Of a stretch of DNA of 64,000 nt, positions 25,944 to 35,133 are shown piece after piece (positions within the stretch are counted from its first letter, which is position 1; the number at the start of each line of letters is the position of its first letter). The position numbers were made by a program, and so were the translations under genes. Source of the stretch: Chloroflexota bacterium (lineage in GTDB: Bacteria > Chloroflexota > Chloroflexia > Thermomicrobiales > UBA6265); contig JAEWEG010000013.1 of the NCBI GenBank assembly GCA_023389575.1, positions 1 through 64,000 of the forward strand, read 5' to 3'. The notes under the pieces were generated by a model that saw only the letters and a program-made list of their open reading frames with translations, did no database searches and was not told where the DNA came from.

Positions 25944-27221
25944 CTACCAATACCGCAAGGCGCCTTCGAAGAGGTGGGTGAGGTTGGTCGCGTCGGCGGG
26001 GCGGGGGGAGAGTTTGGTGACGCGGTGCTGGGGGAGGGTGCCTTCGACCAGGGCGGGGATGTCGGCGGAGGTGTAGCCGACCGCTTCGAGGCCGTTGGGC
26101 ATGCCGGTGCGTCGCATGAGGGCAATGATCGCCTGGGCGAGGATTTCGCCGGCGTCGTCCGGGAGGGCATTGGCGGTGTCGGCACCCATCAGGCGGGCGG
26201 CAAGCAGGTGGCGCTCCGGGTTTGCCGGGGCGGTCCAGCGGAAGACGCTCGGGGCGTTGAGGATCACGGACATGCCGTGCGGGATGATTGGGTGGTCCCC
26301 GGCGTAGCCGTCCGGGCGGTAGTCCCGCACCATGCCGGAGACGGGGTAGGACATGCCGTGCGGCAGGTGGACCCCGGCGTTGCCGAAGCCGATTCCGGCG
26401 TAGGCGGCGGCCAGCAGCATCTCGCCACGGGCAGCGTCATCGTCCGGGTCTTCCACCGCGCGAACCATCGCGCCGCTCATCATCTCGATCGCCTTCGCCG
26501 CCCAGACGTCGCTGATCGGGTTCGCGCCCTGGTAGGCGGGGCGGAGCTGGGGGCGGTCCGGGGCGGGACGCTGGTCGAACGGCAGCGCGGTGAGCGATTC
26601 GACGGCGTGGGAGAGCACATCGAACCCGGCGCAACTGGCCACCATCGGCGGCATCGAGCGTGTGTTGTGGGGATCGAGGATGCCCATCGCCGGGCGCAAG
26701 GCGCGGTGGGCGATGCCGGTCTTGGCGTGGAGTTCCACCAGGTCGAAGATCGCGACGCCCGTTGTTTCGCTGCCGGTGCCCGCCGTGGTGGGGATGGCGA
26801 TGAGCGGCTTGAGCGGACCCGGAACCGGTTCGGCGCGGCCGATCGGCGCGTTGACGTAGGCCAGCAGGTCGGTGGGCCAGGTGGTGTAGAGGTTGGCGGC
26901 CTTGGCGGTATCGATGCTCGAGCCGCCGCCGATCGCGACATACCCATCGACGTTGGCTTCCCGCGCGGCCTCGATCGCCTCCATGAATGAGGCGTCGGTC
27001 GGTTCCACCCGCACCCGGTCGAACAGGACGGCGTCGATGCCTTCGGCCCGCAGCGATTCCAGCGCCACCGCGACCGGTTCGAGCCGGGCGACGGTGGGAT
27101 CGGTGACCACCAGCACGCGGGTGGCTCCGAGCCGTTGCATGTGCGAGCCGACCTCTCGGGTCGACCCAGGGCCGTAGATGATGCTCGACGCGTCCATCGA
27201 GAAGATCGTTTCGTGGTTCAT
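25944..27221 (-). CDS. Iron-dependent hydroxyacid-oxoacid transhydrogenase (HOT, ADHFE1-like)
   Basis: 425 residues from ATG 27221. A group III iron alcohol dehydrogenase: NAD motif GGGSSIDTAK, TTAGTGSETT, and the iron-ligand region with HLPHGMSYPVSGM and DHPIIPHGMSVI. The last stretch, TLPQHRVTKLSPRPADATNL, closely follows animal ADHFE1, which moves hydride between 4-hydroxybutyrate and 2-oxoglutarate. The C-terminal 27 codons are duplicated as a remnant 1 kb downstream. Confidence 0.85.
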   Translation of the reverse strand: MNHETIFSMDASSIIYGPGSTREVGSHMQRLGATRVLVVTDPTVARLEPVAVALESLRAEGIDAVLFDRVRVEPTDASFMEAIEAAREANVDGYVAIGGGSSIDTAKAANLYTTWPTDLLAYVNAPIGRAEPVPGPLKPLIAIPTTAGTGSETTGVAIFDLVELHAKTGIAHRALRPAMGILDPHNTRSMPPMVASCAGFDVLSHAVESLTALPFDQRPAPDRPQLRPAYQGANPISDVWAAKAIEMMSGAMVRAVEDPDDDAARGEMLLAAAYAGIGFGNAGVHLPHGMSYPVSGMVRDYRPDGYAGDHPIIPHGMSVILNAPSVFRWTAPANPERHLLAARLMGADTANALPDDAGEILAQAIIALMRRTGMPNGLEAVGYTSADIPALVEGTLPQHRVTKLSPRPADATNLTHLFEGALRYW

Positions 27222-27439
27222 GGGGCTTTCCAGGGCGCGGCTTCGGCCAGTGCTCGCGGTCGCCGGCGGGGTGGGCATGGCCGGAGCCAGCGGCGTGATC
27301 TGCCGCGTTCCACCCGCCCGATCGGTTCGTGTCCTGTCCACCATTCTGCCTTAATCATGGCCAACGCACCCGCGTTTCCCGATGGAGGCGCGTATACTCA
27401 CCCCTCTCGATCGACGCTGACGAAGGAGACAGGCACGAC

Positions 27440-28192
27440 ATGCGGCGGATAGCGGTGGTGAGCGATGTCCACGGCAACCTTCCGGCCCTCGAGGCGGTGC
27501 TGGCGGATATCGCCGCGCGCGGCATCGACCGCGTGTTCTGCCTGGGCGACCTGGCCGGGAAGGGGCCGGACGGCGCCCGCGTGGTCGATATCTGCCGTGA
27601 GCGCTGCGAGGTGGTGGTGCGGGGGAACTGGGACGAGATGCTCGACCAGACCCCCAAGGGGCCAGTGCTGGATTGGTATCGTGACGAGCTTGGCCCGGAG
27701 CGCGTCGCCTGGCTGGGAGGCCTGCCGTTCGCTCACGATTTCACGCTGAGCGGCCAGAACGTTCGATTGCTGCACGCGTCCCCGCAGGGCACCTTCCATC
27801 GCGTGCACCAGGCGGGACCGATCGAGCCGATGCTGGCGATGTTCGACACCACGGACCTGACCGATCCCGCGTTCGTGCCGGACGTCGTGGGCTACGGCGA
27901 TATCCACACCGCCTACGTGCGGAGCTTCCATCGCCAGATGCTGTTCAACGCCGGAAGCGTGGGGAACCCGCTCGACCTGCGCATGGCCACCTACGCGATC
28001 CTGGAAGGCGAGCCTGGTCCGGGTTCGGGCGGGTCGTTCGGCATCCAGATCGCGCGCGTTCCGTACGATATCGAGCGGGCGCTCGCCGATGCCCGCCGGG
28101 CCGGGTTGCCCGAGTACGCCGCCTACGAATTCGAGCTGACCACCGGGCGGTATCGCAGGGCGATGCCGCAACCAACCTCGCCGGTGACCTGA
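27440..28192 (+). CDS. Calcineurin-like phosphoesterase (YfcE/MJ0936 type)
   Basis: 250 residues from ATG 27440 (AAGGAG upstream). Metal motifs are VVSDVHGNLPAL, FCLGDLAGKGP, VVRGNWDEM and, towards the end, GYGDIHTAYVR and FNAGSVGNPLD. This is the single-domain phosphodiesterase layout. The substrate is probably a cyclic nucleotide or phosphodiester. The secreted-protein gene follows about 70 nt downstream. Confidence 0.87.
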   Translation: MRRIAVVSDVHGNLPALEAVLADIAARGIDRVFCLGDLAGKGPDGARVVDICRERCEVVVRGNWDEMLDQTPKGPVLDWYRDELGPERVAWLGGLPFAHDFTLSGQNVRLLHASPQGTFHRVHQAGPIEPMLAMFDTTDLTDPAFVPDVVGYGDIHTAYVRSFHRQMLFNAGSVGNPLDLRMATYAILEGEPGPGSGGSFGIQIARVPYDIERALADARRAGLPEYAAYEFELTTGRYRRAMPQPTSPVT

Positions 28193-28263
28193 ACCACGCC
28201 AGGCATACAATGGAGCCATCGTCGCCCGCCTGTCTCGATGTGATCGTTCCGGGAGGTGCCCGC

Positions 28264-28818
28264 ATGATGTTCCGATTTGGCCGTGGCCTCGTTCCCGCGC
28301 TCGTCTTGATGATGTCGCTTTCCGGCGCGGCAGCGGCCCAGACCCCGGTATCGCCAACGTCCGGTGGGGAATGGTGGACCGCGTGGTCGTCCTGCGAGAT
28401 CACGCCGGTGCGTCACGATTCGCCGCCGGAGAACATCCCCGGCGTGCCAGAGGGCATCTTCTGGCTGGAGGCCGAGACCACCAACGACTCGCCGATCGAC
28501 CTGGTCGTCTGGCTGTGGACGGGCAATCGCCCGCTGCCGCTGGATGGTGTGTATGCGGCCGAGGGGGTGTCCATCAAGTGGCTCAGGGCATTCAGCGACC
28601 CGATGACATCGATTTCGGCCACGGTCACCAACGAGCATGGAACGACCGGCGAACTCCAGTTCGGTGGCCAGATCATGGGGAGCACCACCGGTCCGGTCAA
28701 CGGCTGGCCATCGTTCGCCGTCGTGCCCGAGGCCGGCTGCTGGACCTTCGAGATTTCGGCGGTCGCCGCCGATGGCTCCGTGTACGAGGGCCGGGTGATC
28801 TTCCCCGCAGTGCCATGA
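28264..28818 (+). CDS. Secreted protein of unknown function
   Basis: 184 residues from ATG 28264 (GGGAGGTG 5 nt upstream). The signal peptide MMFRFGRGLVPALVLMMSL ends near AAAAQTP. The mature part is a compact beta-rich domain with two cysteines (WSSCEITPVRHDSPPENIPG and PEAGCWTFEISAVAADGSVY). The layout resembles small extracellular Ig-like domains, but I recognise no family. It is closed by the strong hairpin at 28831-28875. Confidence 0.72.
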   Translation: MMFRFGRGLVPALVLMMSLSGAAAAQTPVSPTSGGEWWTAWSSCEITPVRHDSPPENIPGVPEGIFWLEAETTNDSPIDLVVWLWTGNRPLPLDGVYAAEGVSIKWLRAFSDPMTSISATVTNEHGTTGELQFGGQIMGSTTGPVNGWPSFAVVPEAGCWTFEISAVAADGSVYEGRVIFPAVP

Positions 28819-28830
28819 CGGGCCGCCGGC

Positions 28831-28875
28831 GAGACGAAACCCGGATGGGGAACCTTCCCGTCCGGGTTTCGTCTC
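28831..28875. terminator. Bidirectional hairpin terminator
   Basis: Perfect 15-bp arms GAGACGAAACCCGGA and TCCGGGTTTCGTCTC with a 15-nt loop. It lies between the convergent secreted-protein and hydrolase genes, so it can serve both. Confidence 0.8.
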
Positions 28876-28892
28876 GCTGGGGACGTTGGAAT

Positions 28893-29783
28893 CTATGCGG
28901 AGAGCGACCCGAGCGCGGTCCTGATCAGGTCGGCCACCGCCGCCGGTTGTGACATCATCACCACGTGCGAGGCATCGACCTCGACCGTGATCGCCCCGGC
29001 TCGCTCGGCCATCAGCCGCTCGCCGGTCACCCCGATGGTCTTGTCACCGGTCGCGATCACCGCCCAGGAGGGAAGCGTCTTCCAACCTGCCGGACCGGAT
29101 GGTTCGCCGAAGCCAATGTCGGCGCCCGGCCGCTGCGATACCGCCATGGCCGCCGCCTGCTCGGCGGGAAGGTCGGCGCAGAATACCTCGTGGAACACCG
29201 CCTGGTCGATGTACAACTCGTGACCAACCTCGCCATCAGGGCCGAGCGGGTATTCGGCTGGTCGTAGCGAATCACCAAGCAGGCTGTCGGTCGCCTGGGC
29301 CGCCAGGGCCTGGACTGATTCGCCCTCGTCGGGCAGGAACGCCGCCACATAGACCAGGCCGACCACGTTCGGGGCCAGCGGCGAGGCGTTGGTGATCACC
29401 ACCCCACCATAGGAATGGCCAACGAGGAGGACCGGCCCGTCGATCTGGGAGGCCACGCTGGCGATGTAGGCGGCGTCGCTCGATACGCCGCGAAGCGGGT
29501 TGGCGGGCGCCATCACCGTGACGCCGCTGCCCTGGAGTTCGGAAATCACACCGCTCCACCCGGAGGCATCGGCGAACGCGCCGTGCACGAGCACGACGGT
29601 TGGGCTCTGGGACGAAGCGGGAGAAGCCTGGGTCATGGGAGTACCCTCCTGGGCGGTGACGGTGGATGAACGGGCGAACAGGCTAGCGAGCGCGGCGCCC
29701 GCGCCAACGCCAGCCAGGCGGCCAAGGGCCGTGCGACGCGACAGTTCGTTGGTGAGGACCTGTTGAAAAGGGAAATTGGGCAT
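28893..29783 (-). CDS. Tat-exported alpha/beta hydrolase
   Basis: 296 residues from ATG 29783 (AAAGGA about 7 nt upstream). A twin-arginine signal NELSRRTALGRLAGVGAGAA leads to a mature start near TAQEGTP. The hydrolase fold has VVLVHGAFADASGW (oxyanion region), the nucleophile elbow LVGHSYGG and a terminal DASHVVMM with the catalytic His. It resembles the EstC/salicylate-esterase-like subfamily. The exported site suggests action on an external ester. It is flanked by the LuxR regulator on the same strand. Confidence 0.83.
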   Translation of the reverse strand: MPNFPFQQVLTNELSRRTALGRLAGVGAGAALASLFARSSTVTAQEGTPMTQASPASSQSPTVVLVHGAFADASGWSGVISELQGSGVTVMAPANPLRGVSSDAAYIASVASQIDGPVLLVGHSYGGVVITNASPLAPNVVGLVYVAAFLPDEGESVQALAAQATDSLLGDSLRPAEYPLGPDGEVGHELYIDQAVFHEVFCADLPAEQAAAMAVSQRPGADIGFGEPSGPAGWKTLPSWAVIATGDKTIGVTGERLMAERAGAITVEVDASHVVMMSQPAAVADLIRTALGSLSA

Positions 29784-29972
29784 GATCGATCCTTTCGGCG
29801 GAGCGACAAAGGGAATCACGTCGGGATCACTGGGTGCCTGGGGGACGCGTCTGGCATGGACACAGCATGCTCCCCCGGGTCGTCGCTCACACCGTGAGGA
29901 TTGCCGGGTTTTTCGGGGGGCGGGGTTGTAGGACAACCCGGTAGATTCGCCGGAACCGGAGGGCGTGAGGGC

Positions 29973-32339
29973 CTAGACCAGACCCTGTCTCACGGCGTAG
30001 GTGGCGGCGGCGGTGCGGGAGTCGAGGCCCAGCTTGGCCAGCAGGTTGGTGACGTGGTAACTGGCGGTTCGTGCGCTGATGAAGAGCGCCTCGCCAATCT
30101 CGCGGTCGGTCAGGCCCTCGGCGAGCAGGCGAAGGACCTGCAGTTCGCGTGGGGTAAGGCCCGCGGTATTGCGATCCTGGGGGGTGCTGACCTCCGGAGG
30201 GGCAGACGCCAGGGCCGGGCCTTCGATCGCTTCGACGATCGTGTCCTCGATTGGCCGATTGCGTCCGATCTCCCAGTTGGCCTCCAGCGTGGACGCTGAC
30301 AGGGTGCTCCGCAGCCCTTCGATGGCCTGGTCATGCCGTGATCGTTGCCACATGTCGATGCCCGCGCCGATGCCTTCGAGCAGCGCTTCGGTGGAGGCGT
30401 AAAGCCTCGCCGCATGCTCCGCGTCGCCCCGGAGCGAGGCGAGGTGGGCGAGCCCCGCGAGCGCATTGGCGAGGTACCGGACGTCGCCGTGGTCCCGGCA
30501 CAGCTCCACGCTCTTCCGGTACGCATCGAACGCCCGATCGTACTCCCCGAGGTAGAGCACCACATCACCGAGGATGCGCAAGGTATCGCCGAGCGCCCAT
30601 GCGTACGCGAGCGACCGTTGGCGGCGCACCGCCTCCTCCACCGGTTGGAGGGCCCGAGCCGCATCGCCAGCGGCCAAGGTGACCTGGCCCACGTTGGCAT
30701 ACACCACGCTGATGGAGTGGCCATCATGTGGGACGCCCGAATCCGGCTGGAGCGCGAGCGCGAGCGCTTCTTCCATCTCGGCAATGGCGCGTTCGTGGCT
30801 TCCCTCGTGCATGTGCGCCAGGGCCAGTTCCTGCAACGCGCTGACCACATTCGCCGTATCGCCATTGATATTGGCCCCGGCCAGCGCCCTGGTCTGAAAC
30901 TGGATCGCCGCGCTTAAGTCGTTCCGCAGGCGAGCATGCCACCCCGCCGACCACAGGGCCTTCAGTCGTTCGGGCGAGGGGGGAACGGGATCTTCCGTGC
31001 CCAGAATGTGTTCCAGCCAGCGCTGTCCCTCCCGGTACATCCCGCGAGCGGCCCAGTACCTTGTCATCGCCACGGCCAGCCGCAGCCCAAGCTCCGCTCG
31101 CCCGGACCATTGCAGCGCCGAAATCACGTTGTCGTAGTCGAGGTCGATCTGGTCCAGCACCCGTTCGTACGCAGGGCCCATGATCAGGTCCGAGGCCTGT
31201 TCCGCCTGCTGGATCACGTGGCGAGCGTGGGCGGTTCGCACCGCGTTCGCCTCGCCGCTGGCCTCGAGCCGGTCCTGGCCATACTCGCGAATTGACTGCA
31301 GCATCGTATAGCGAGGCTCGCCGCCAGCCAGATCATGCGCTTGGCGCACGAGGCTGTGTTCCAGCAGCGACTGGATGACATCGAGCATCGTCAGTGGAGG
31401 AGGGATACGGAACGGGGTTTCCGTGCCCGCTTCTTCATGGCCAGGTTCCGGGTGCGCCAGATTGTGGCAGACCGCTTCGGCCGAATTGAGTTCGAAGCTG
31501 CCAGCGAAGACCGATAACCGGGCGAACAGCACCTGTTCGGCTGGCCCGAGCAACTGATAGCTCCAGTCGATCGTGTCCCGCATCGTGCGCAGCCGCACGG
31601 GCTGGTCGCGCGGTCCGCCCGTGAGGAGCGGAAGGATCGGTTCGAGCCGGGCCAGCATCGCAGAGGGCGTGAGCGCGGAAATTCGCGCTGCCGCGAGTTC
31701 GACGGCCAGGGGCAGGCCATCGAGCCGCTGGCAAATCTCCGCGACCACGGTGGCGTTCGCGGCCGTGAGCGTGAATGCCGGGCTGGCGGCCCGGCTCCGG
31801 GAGACGAACAACTGGACCGCCTCCGCCGTTGGTAGCGGCTCGATCACCACGTTGTGTTCGCCGGAAAGGTGAAGCATCACCCTGCTGGTGGCGAGGATGG
31901 TCAGCCTCGGACAACGGGTCAGCAGGGCCGCGAACGCATGCGCACCCTCGACCACCTGCTCGAGGTTGTCCAGCACCAACAGGTAGGGATGGAACCGCAG
32001 GTGGGCGGCGAGGAACTCCTCGGCGGGAAGCAAGCTGGTATCACCGTGCGGAAACGCCCGGGCAATGGTGGGAAGCAGCAGGTCGGGATCGCGCACCGCG
32101 TCGAGCGCGATGAATCGCACCCGCGCGTTGAATTCCGGCGCCAGGAGGTTGGCCACCTGCAGCGCCAGGCGCGTCTTGCCCACGCCGCCGGGACCGGTGA
32201 GGGTCACCAACGGAATGTCTTCCCGCCGCACGAGTTCCATTATGAGTTCCACCTCCCGGTGGCGGCCGATCAGGGCGGTCCGCGGTATCGGCAGGGGCGC
32301 GGGCGGTTCCGTGTCACTCCCCGGGACGGGAAGTGGCAT
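29973..32339 (-). CDS. Large ATPase-TPR-LuxR transcriptional regulator
   Basis: About 788 residues. An NTPase domain has Walker A LTGPGGVGKTRLALQVA and Walker B LLVLDNLEQV, preceded by the linker PRTALIGRHREVE. A long TPR-type helical region spans about residues 400-700. A C-terminal LuxR/FixJ helix-turn-helix (TPRELQVLRLLAEGLTDREI, then ISARTASYHVTNLLAKL) closes the protein. This is the MalT/LAL-like, AfsR-type layout common in Chloroflexota. Start ATG 32339 or TTG 32381, both with weak ribosome sites. It may control the adjacent hydrolase. Confidence 0.88.
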   Translation of the reverse strand: MPLPVPGSDTEPPAPLPIPRTALIGRHREVELIMELVRREDIPLVTLTGPGGVGKTRLALQVANLLAPEFNARVRFIALDAVRDPDLLLPTIARAFPHGDTSLLPAEEFLAAHLRFHPYLLVLDNLEQVVEGAHAFAALLTRCPRLTILATSRVMLHLSGEHNVVIEPLPTAEAVQLFVSRSRAASPAFTLTAANATVVAEICQRLDGLPLAVELAAARISALTPSAMLARLEPILPLLTGGPRDQPVRLRTMRDTIDWSYQLLGPAEQVLFARLSVFAGSFELNSAEAVCHNLAHPEPGHEEAGTETPFRIPPPLTMLDVIQSLLEHSLVRQAHDLAGGEPRYTMLQSIREYGQDRLEASGEANAVRTAHARHVIQQAEQASDLIMGPAYERVLDQIDLDYDNVISALQWSGRAELGLRLAVAMTRYWAARGMYREGQRWLEHILGTEDPVPPSPERLKALWSAGWHARLRNDLSAAIQFQTRALAGANINGDTANVVSALQELALAHMHEGSHERAIAEMEEALALALQPDSGVPHDGHSISVVYANVGQVTLAAGDAARALQPVEEAVRRQRSLAYAWALGDTLRILGDVVLYLGEYDRAFDAYRKSVELCRDHGDVRYLANALAGLAHLASLRGDAEHAARLYASTEALLEGIGAGIDMWQRSRHDQAIEGLRSTLSASTLEANWEIGRNRPIEDTIVEAIEGPALASAPPEVSTPQDRNTAGLTPRELQVLRLLAEGLTDREIGEALFISARTASYHVTNLLAKLGLDSRTAAATYAVRQGLV

Positions 32340-32917
32340 GAGCCTGTGCTGGAGATGATCGAGATGTGCGTCAGGCTCCAATGGGCAGACTCGATTCCAG
32401 TGGGGACGAGAAGGAGCCGCTGCCCCACCCGAACCGACGAGGGGAAGAGCGTACGGCGGCGTACGAGCCAGGGGAGGAAGCGGGGACCCGGACGACGGCC
32501 CACCCGTCGCGGAACGGCGGGCATTGGGATACCTGCTTCAACAATACTCCCCAGCGGTCCCGAGTCAACCGGTCGCGGGACACGGCGGTTGGGTCCGCCG
32601 AACAATTGCCCTGGACCGCCGGTTGTCACTCCGTCATCGCCGGAACGGCCCTGGGCGGGTGCTCATTGGCACGGGATTCGGCGTTTCACCCGCCTTCTCA
32701 CCCCTTTACAGTCATGCGTGCATGTTTTGTTCGTGATTCGATATTGACCCGGCTGTCGTATTGACGTTTAGTAGAACGCGAGACACGGTCGATGATGCTG
32801 GAGATCGGTGGGGTGCGGCGCATCGCGCTCGCGCCGGTCGCTGGCCAGAAGCAAGGGGACCCAACGGCGCTCGAAGAGCGTTCGCTCGGGTTTCCCATTG
32901 CCAAGGAAGGACGGCGC
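32340..32917. promoter_or_regulatory. Divergent spacer between the LuxR regulator and sulfatase
   Basis: About 580 bp without a credible gene between divergent start codons. An in-frame ATG at 32792 would extend the sulfatase, but the extension lacks a signal sequence and looks non-coding. I could not pick a convincing promoter. Confidence 0.4.
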
Positions 32918-34642
32918 ATGACGCGCGAAGACAGTTCGACAATATTCCAGGACGACACCCTGGATGGGACCACCATGCTCGACCACGGCTCCGCCTCCCG
33001 GCGAACCCTGGTGAAGGCGGCCATCGCTGGCGCGGCCGCCGGCCTGGTCGCGGATGCCGCCACCGCCCAGGACGCGTCGACGCCGTCCGCCGATGACGAC
33101 CAGGTGATTTCACCCGAGGGCGGCAACGGCGGGAAGCCGAACATCGTCGTGATCTTTTCCGACGACATTGGCTACTGGAACCTCAGCGCCTACAACCTTG
33201 GCATGATGGGCGTGCGCACGCCGAACATCGACCGCATCGGCCATGAGGGCGTCATCTTCACCGACGCCTATGGCGAGCAGTCCTGCACCGCCGGGCGCGG
33301 CGCCTTCATCACGGGCCAGAGCCCGTTCCGCACCGGCCTGCTGCGGGTTGGCCTGCCCGGTGAGGACATGGGGATGTCGGCCGACGATCCCACGCTGGCC
33401 GAGATGCTCAAGCCGCAGGGCTACGCCACCGCCCAGTTTGGCAAGAACCACCTCGGTGACCTCAACAAGCACCTCCCGACCGTGCACGGGTTCGACGAGT
33501 TCTACGGCAACCTGTACCACCTCAACGCCTCCGAGGAACCGGAAAACGAGGACTGGCCGGACGACCCCGAGTTCAACCAGAAATACGCTCCGCGTGGGGT
33601 GATTCACAGCTTCGCGTCGGACGTGGATGACCCGACCGAGGATCCCCGCTTCGGGCCGGTTGGCAAGCAGGTGATCGAGGATACCGGCCCGCTGGACACC
33701 AAGCGGATGGAAACGGTGGACGAGGAGTACCTGAGCCGCGCGCTGGGTTTCATCGACCAGGCCACCGAGGCGGAGCAGCCGTTCTTCCTCTGGTTCAACC
33801 CCAGCCGGATGCACGTGTTCACCCACCTGAAGCCGGAGTCGCAGGGCGTCACCGGGCTCGGCATCACCGCCGACGCGCTGGCGGAGCACGACGGGCATGT
33901 TGGCCAGGTGCTGCAAAAGCTCGACGACCTTGGCATCGCCGACAACACCATCGTGGTCTACGCCGCCGATAATGGCGCCCAGATCTTCTCCTGGCCGGAC
34001 GGCAACATGACCCCGTTCAAGGGCGAGAAGAACAGCAACTGGGAGGGCGCCTACCGGATTCCGATGCTGGCCCGCTGGCCAAGCCAGATCGAGGCCGGCA
34101 GCATCTCCAACGGTGTCTTCTCGCTGCAGGACTGGTTCCCCACCCTGATGTCCGCCGTTGGCGTGCCCCAAATCAAGGAACAGCTCATGGGCGGCCTCGA
34201 GGCGGGCGACAAGACGTTCAACGTCTACATCGATGGCTACGACCAGCTCGAGCACCTGACCGCCGGGGCGCCCTCGGCCCGCACGGAGTTCTTCTACTTC
34301 AGCGACGACGGGGACCTGGTTGGCCTTCGGCAGGACCGCTGGAAGTACATCCTCATGGAGCAGCATGGCTCGGGGATGGACGTGTGGTTCGAGCCGCTCG
34401 ACGAGTTGCGCACGCCCCGGCTGGTGGACCTCCGCGGCGACCCCTTCGAGCGCGCGCTGGAGGAGGCCGAGTCCTACAACATCTGGCTCCTGGAACGGGT
34501 GTTCCTGCTCTCGCCAGCCCGGGAGTACATCCAGGAGTTTGTCCGGACCTTCGTCGCCTTCCCGCCCAGGCAGGCGCAGGACAGGATCGACCGGATCATG
34601 GCGCTGATCGAGCAGCTGAAGTCGATCAGGACAGGCGGCTGA
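32918..34642 (+). CDS. Tat-exported arylsulfatase-type sulfatase
   Basis: 574 residues from ATG 32918 (AAGGA upstream). A twin-arginine signal SRRTLVKAAIAGAAAGL leads to DAATAQDA. The sulfatase fold begins NIVVIFSDDIGYW (metal Asp pair). The modification site is QSCTAGRGAFITGQ, the CxAxR form in which the Cys becomes formylglycine, followed by GKNHLGDL and VVYAADNGAQ. It should hydrolyse sulfate or related esters outside the membrane. No sulfatase-maturation gene is in the window. It ends at a strong hairpin. Confidence 0.88.
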   Translation: MTREDSSTIFQDDTLDGTTMLDHGSASRRTLVKAAIAGAAAGLVADAATAQDASTPSADDDQVISPEGGNGGKPNIVVIFSDDIGYWNLSAYNLGMMGVRTPNIDRIGHEGVIFTDAYGEQSCTAGRGAFITGQSPFRTGLLRVGLPGEDMGMSADDPTLAEMLKPQGYATAQFGKNHLGDLNKHLPTVHGFDEFYGNLYHLNASEEPENEDWPDDPEFNQKYAPRGVIHSFASDVDDPTEDPRFGPVGKQVIEDTGPLDTKRMETVDEEYLSRALGFIDQATEAEQPFFLWFNPSRMHVFTHLKPESQGVTGLGITADALAEHDGHVGQVLQKLDDLGIADNTIVVYAADNGAQIFSWPDGNMTPFKGEKNSNWEGAYRIPMLARWPSQIEAGSISNGVFSLQDWFPTLMSAVGVPQIKEQLMGGLEAGDKTFNVYIDGYDQLEHLTAGAPSARTEFFYFSDDGDLVGLRQDRWKYILMEQHGSGMDVWFEPLDELRTPRLVDLRGDPFERALEEAESYNIWLLERVFLLSPAREYIQEFVRTFVAFPPRQAQDRIDRIMALIEQLKSIRTGG

Positions 34643-34675
34643 TCCCCAACGCGAAGTCGGAATCGCCAAGCGCAC

Positions 34676-34707
34676 CCAGGGGCCACCTCAACCGAGGTGG
34701 CCCCTGG
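34676..34707. terminator. Hairpin terminator after the sulfatase gene
   Basis: Perfect 13-bp arms CCAGGGGCCACCT and AGGTGGCCCCTGG with a 6-nt loop, followed by TCGTTTGTGTTG. Convergent with the hepT gene. Confidence 0.78.
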
Positions 34708-34768
34708 TCGTTTGTGTTGCGAGCAATCAAGCATTTGTGATTACGAAAGGCGCATTGAGACGACCGGG

Positions 34769-35133
34769 TTAGAGCGCAGGATGCGATGAGGATGGATCGT
34801 GGATCATCTGCTCAACAGTGACCGCGAACTTCGGCAGTTCCGTGGTGAGAATCTGCCAGATTAATTCGTATTCAATGCCTTCGTACCCATGAGAGATCAC
34901 ATTCCGAAGGCCGATGAGTTTGTGCCAGGAATCCGGAGCCGTCTCGCTGAACCACGTCTCATCCAGGCGACGGATGCACACCAGATTCTCTCCAATCTCC
35001 TGCAGTCGCATGAGGATGGCATCCTGAACCAGAGGGGTGCCAGGAAGGACGACTTGTCCGGAGGACGGTACTCGTCGATGCGCGCCAGCGCCCGCTGAAT
35101 CAGCCTGAGATGGGGTTCGATGGATTTCTTCAC
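34769..35133 (-). pseudogene. hepT: HepT-like toxin (DUF86) gene, frameshifted
   Basis: Two overlapping frames together make a full HepT. The first part is GTG at 35133 to about 35035 (KKSIEPHLRLIQRALARIDE), and the second runs from about 35035 to 34769 (QDAILMRLQEIGENL and on). The catalytic RNxxxH motif is intact in the second part (LRNVISHGYEG). A GGGG run at 35034-35037 (plus strand) marks the break; one extra base there restores a continuous frame. It may be a true inactivating mutation or a homopolymer sequencing error. The GTG overlaps the antitoxin stop (GTGA). Confidence 0.78.
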
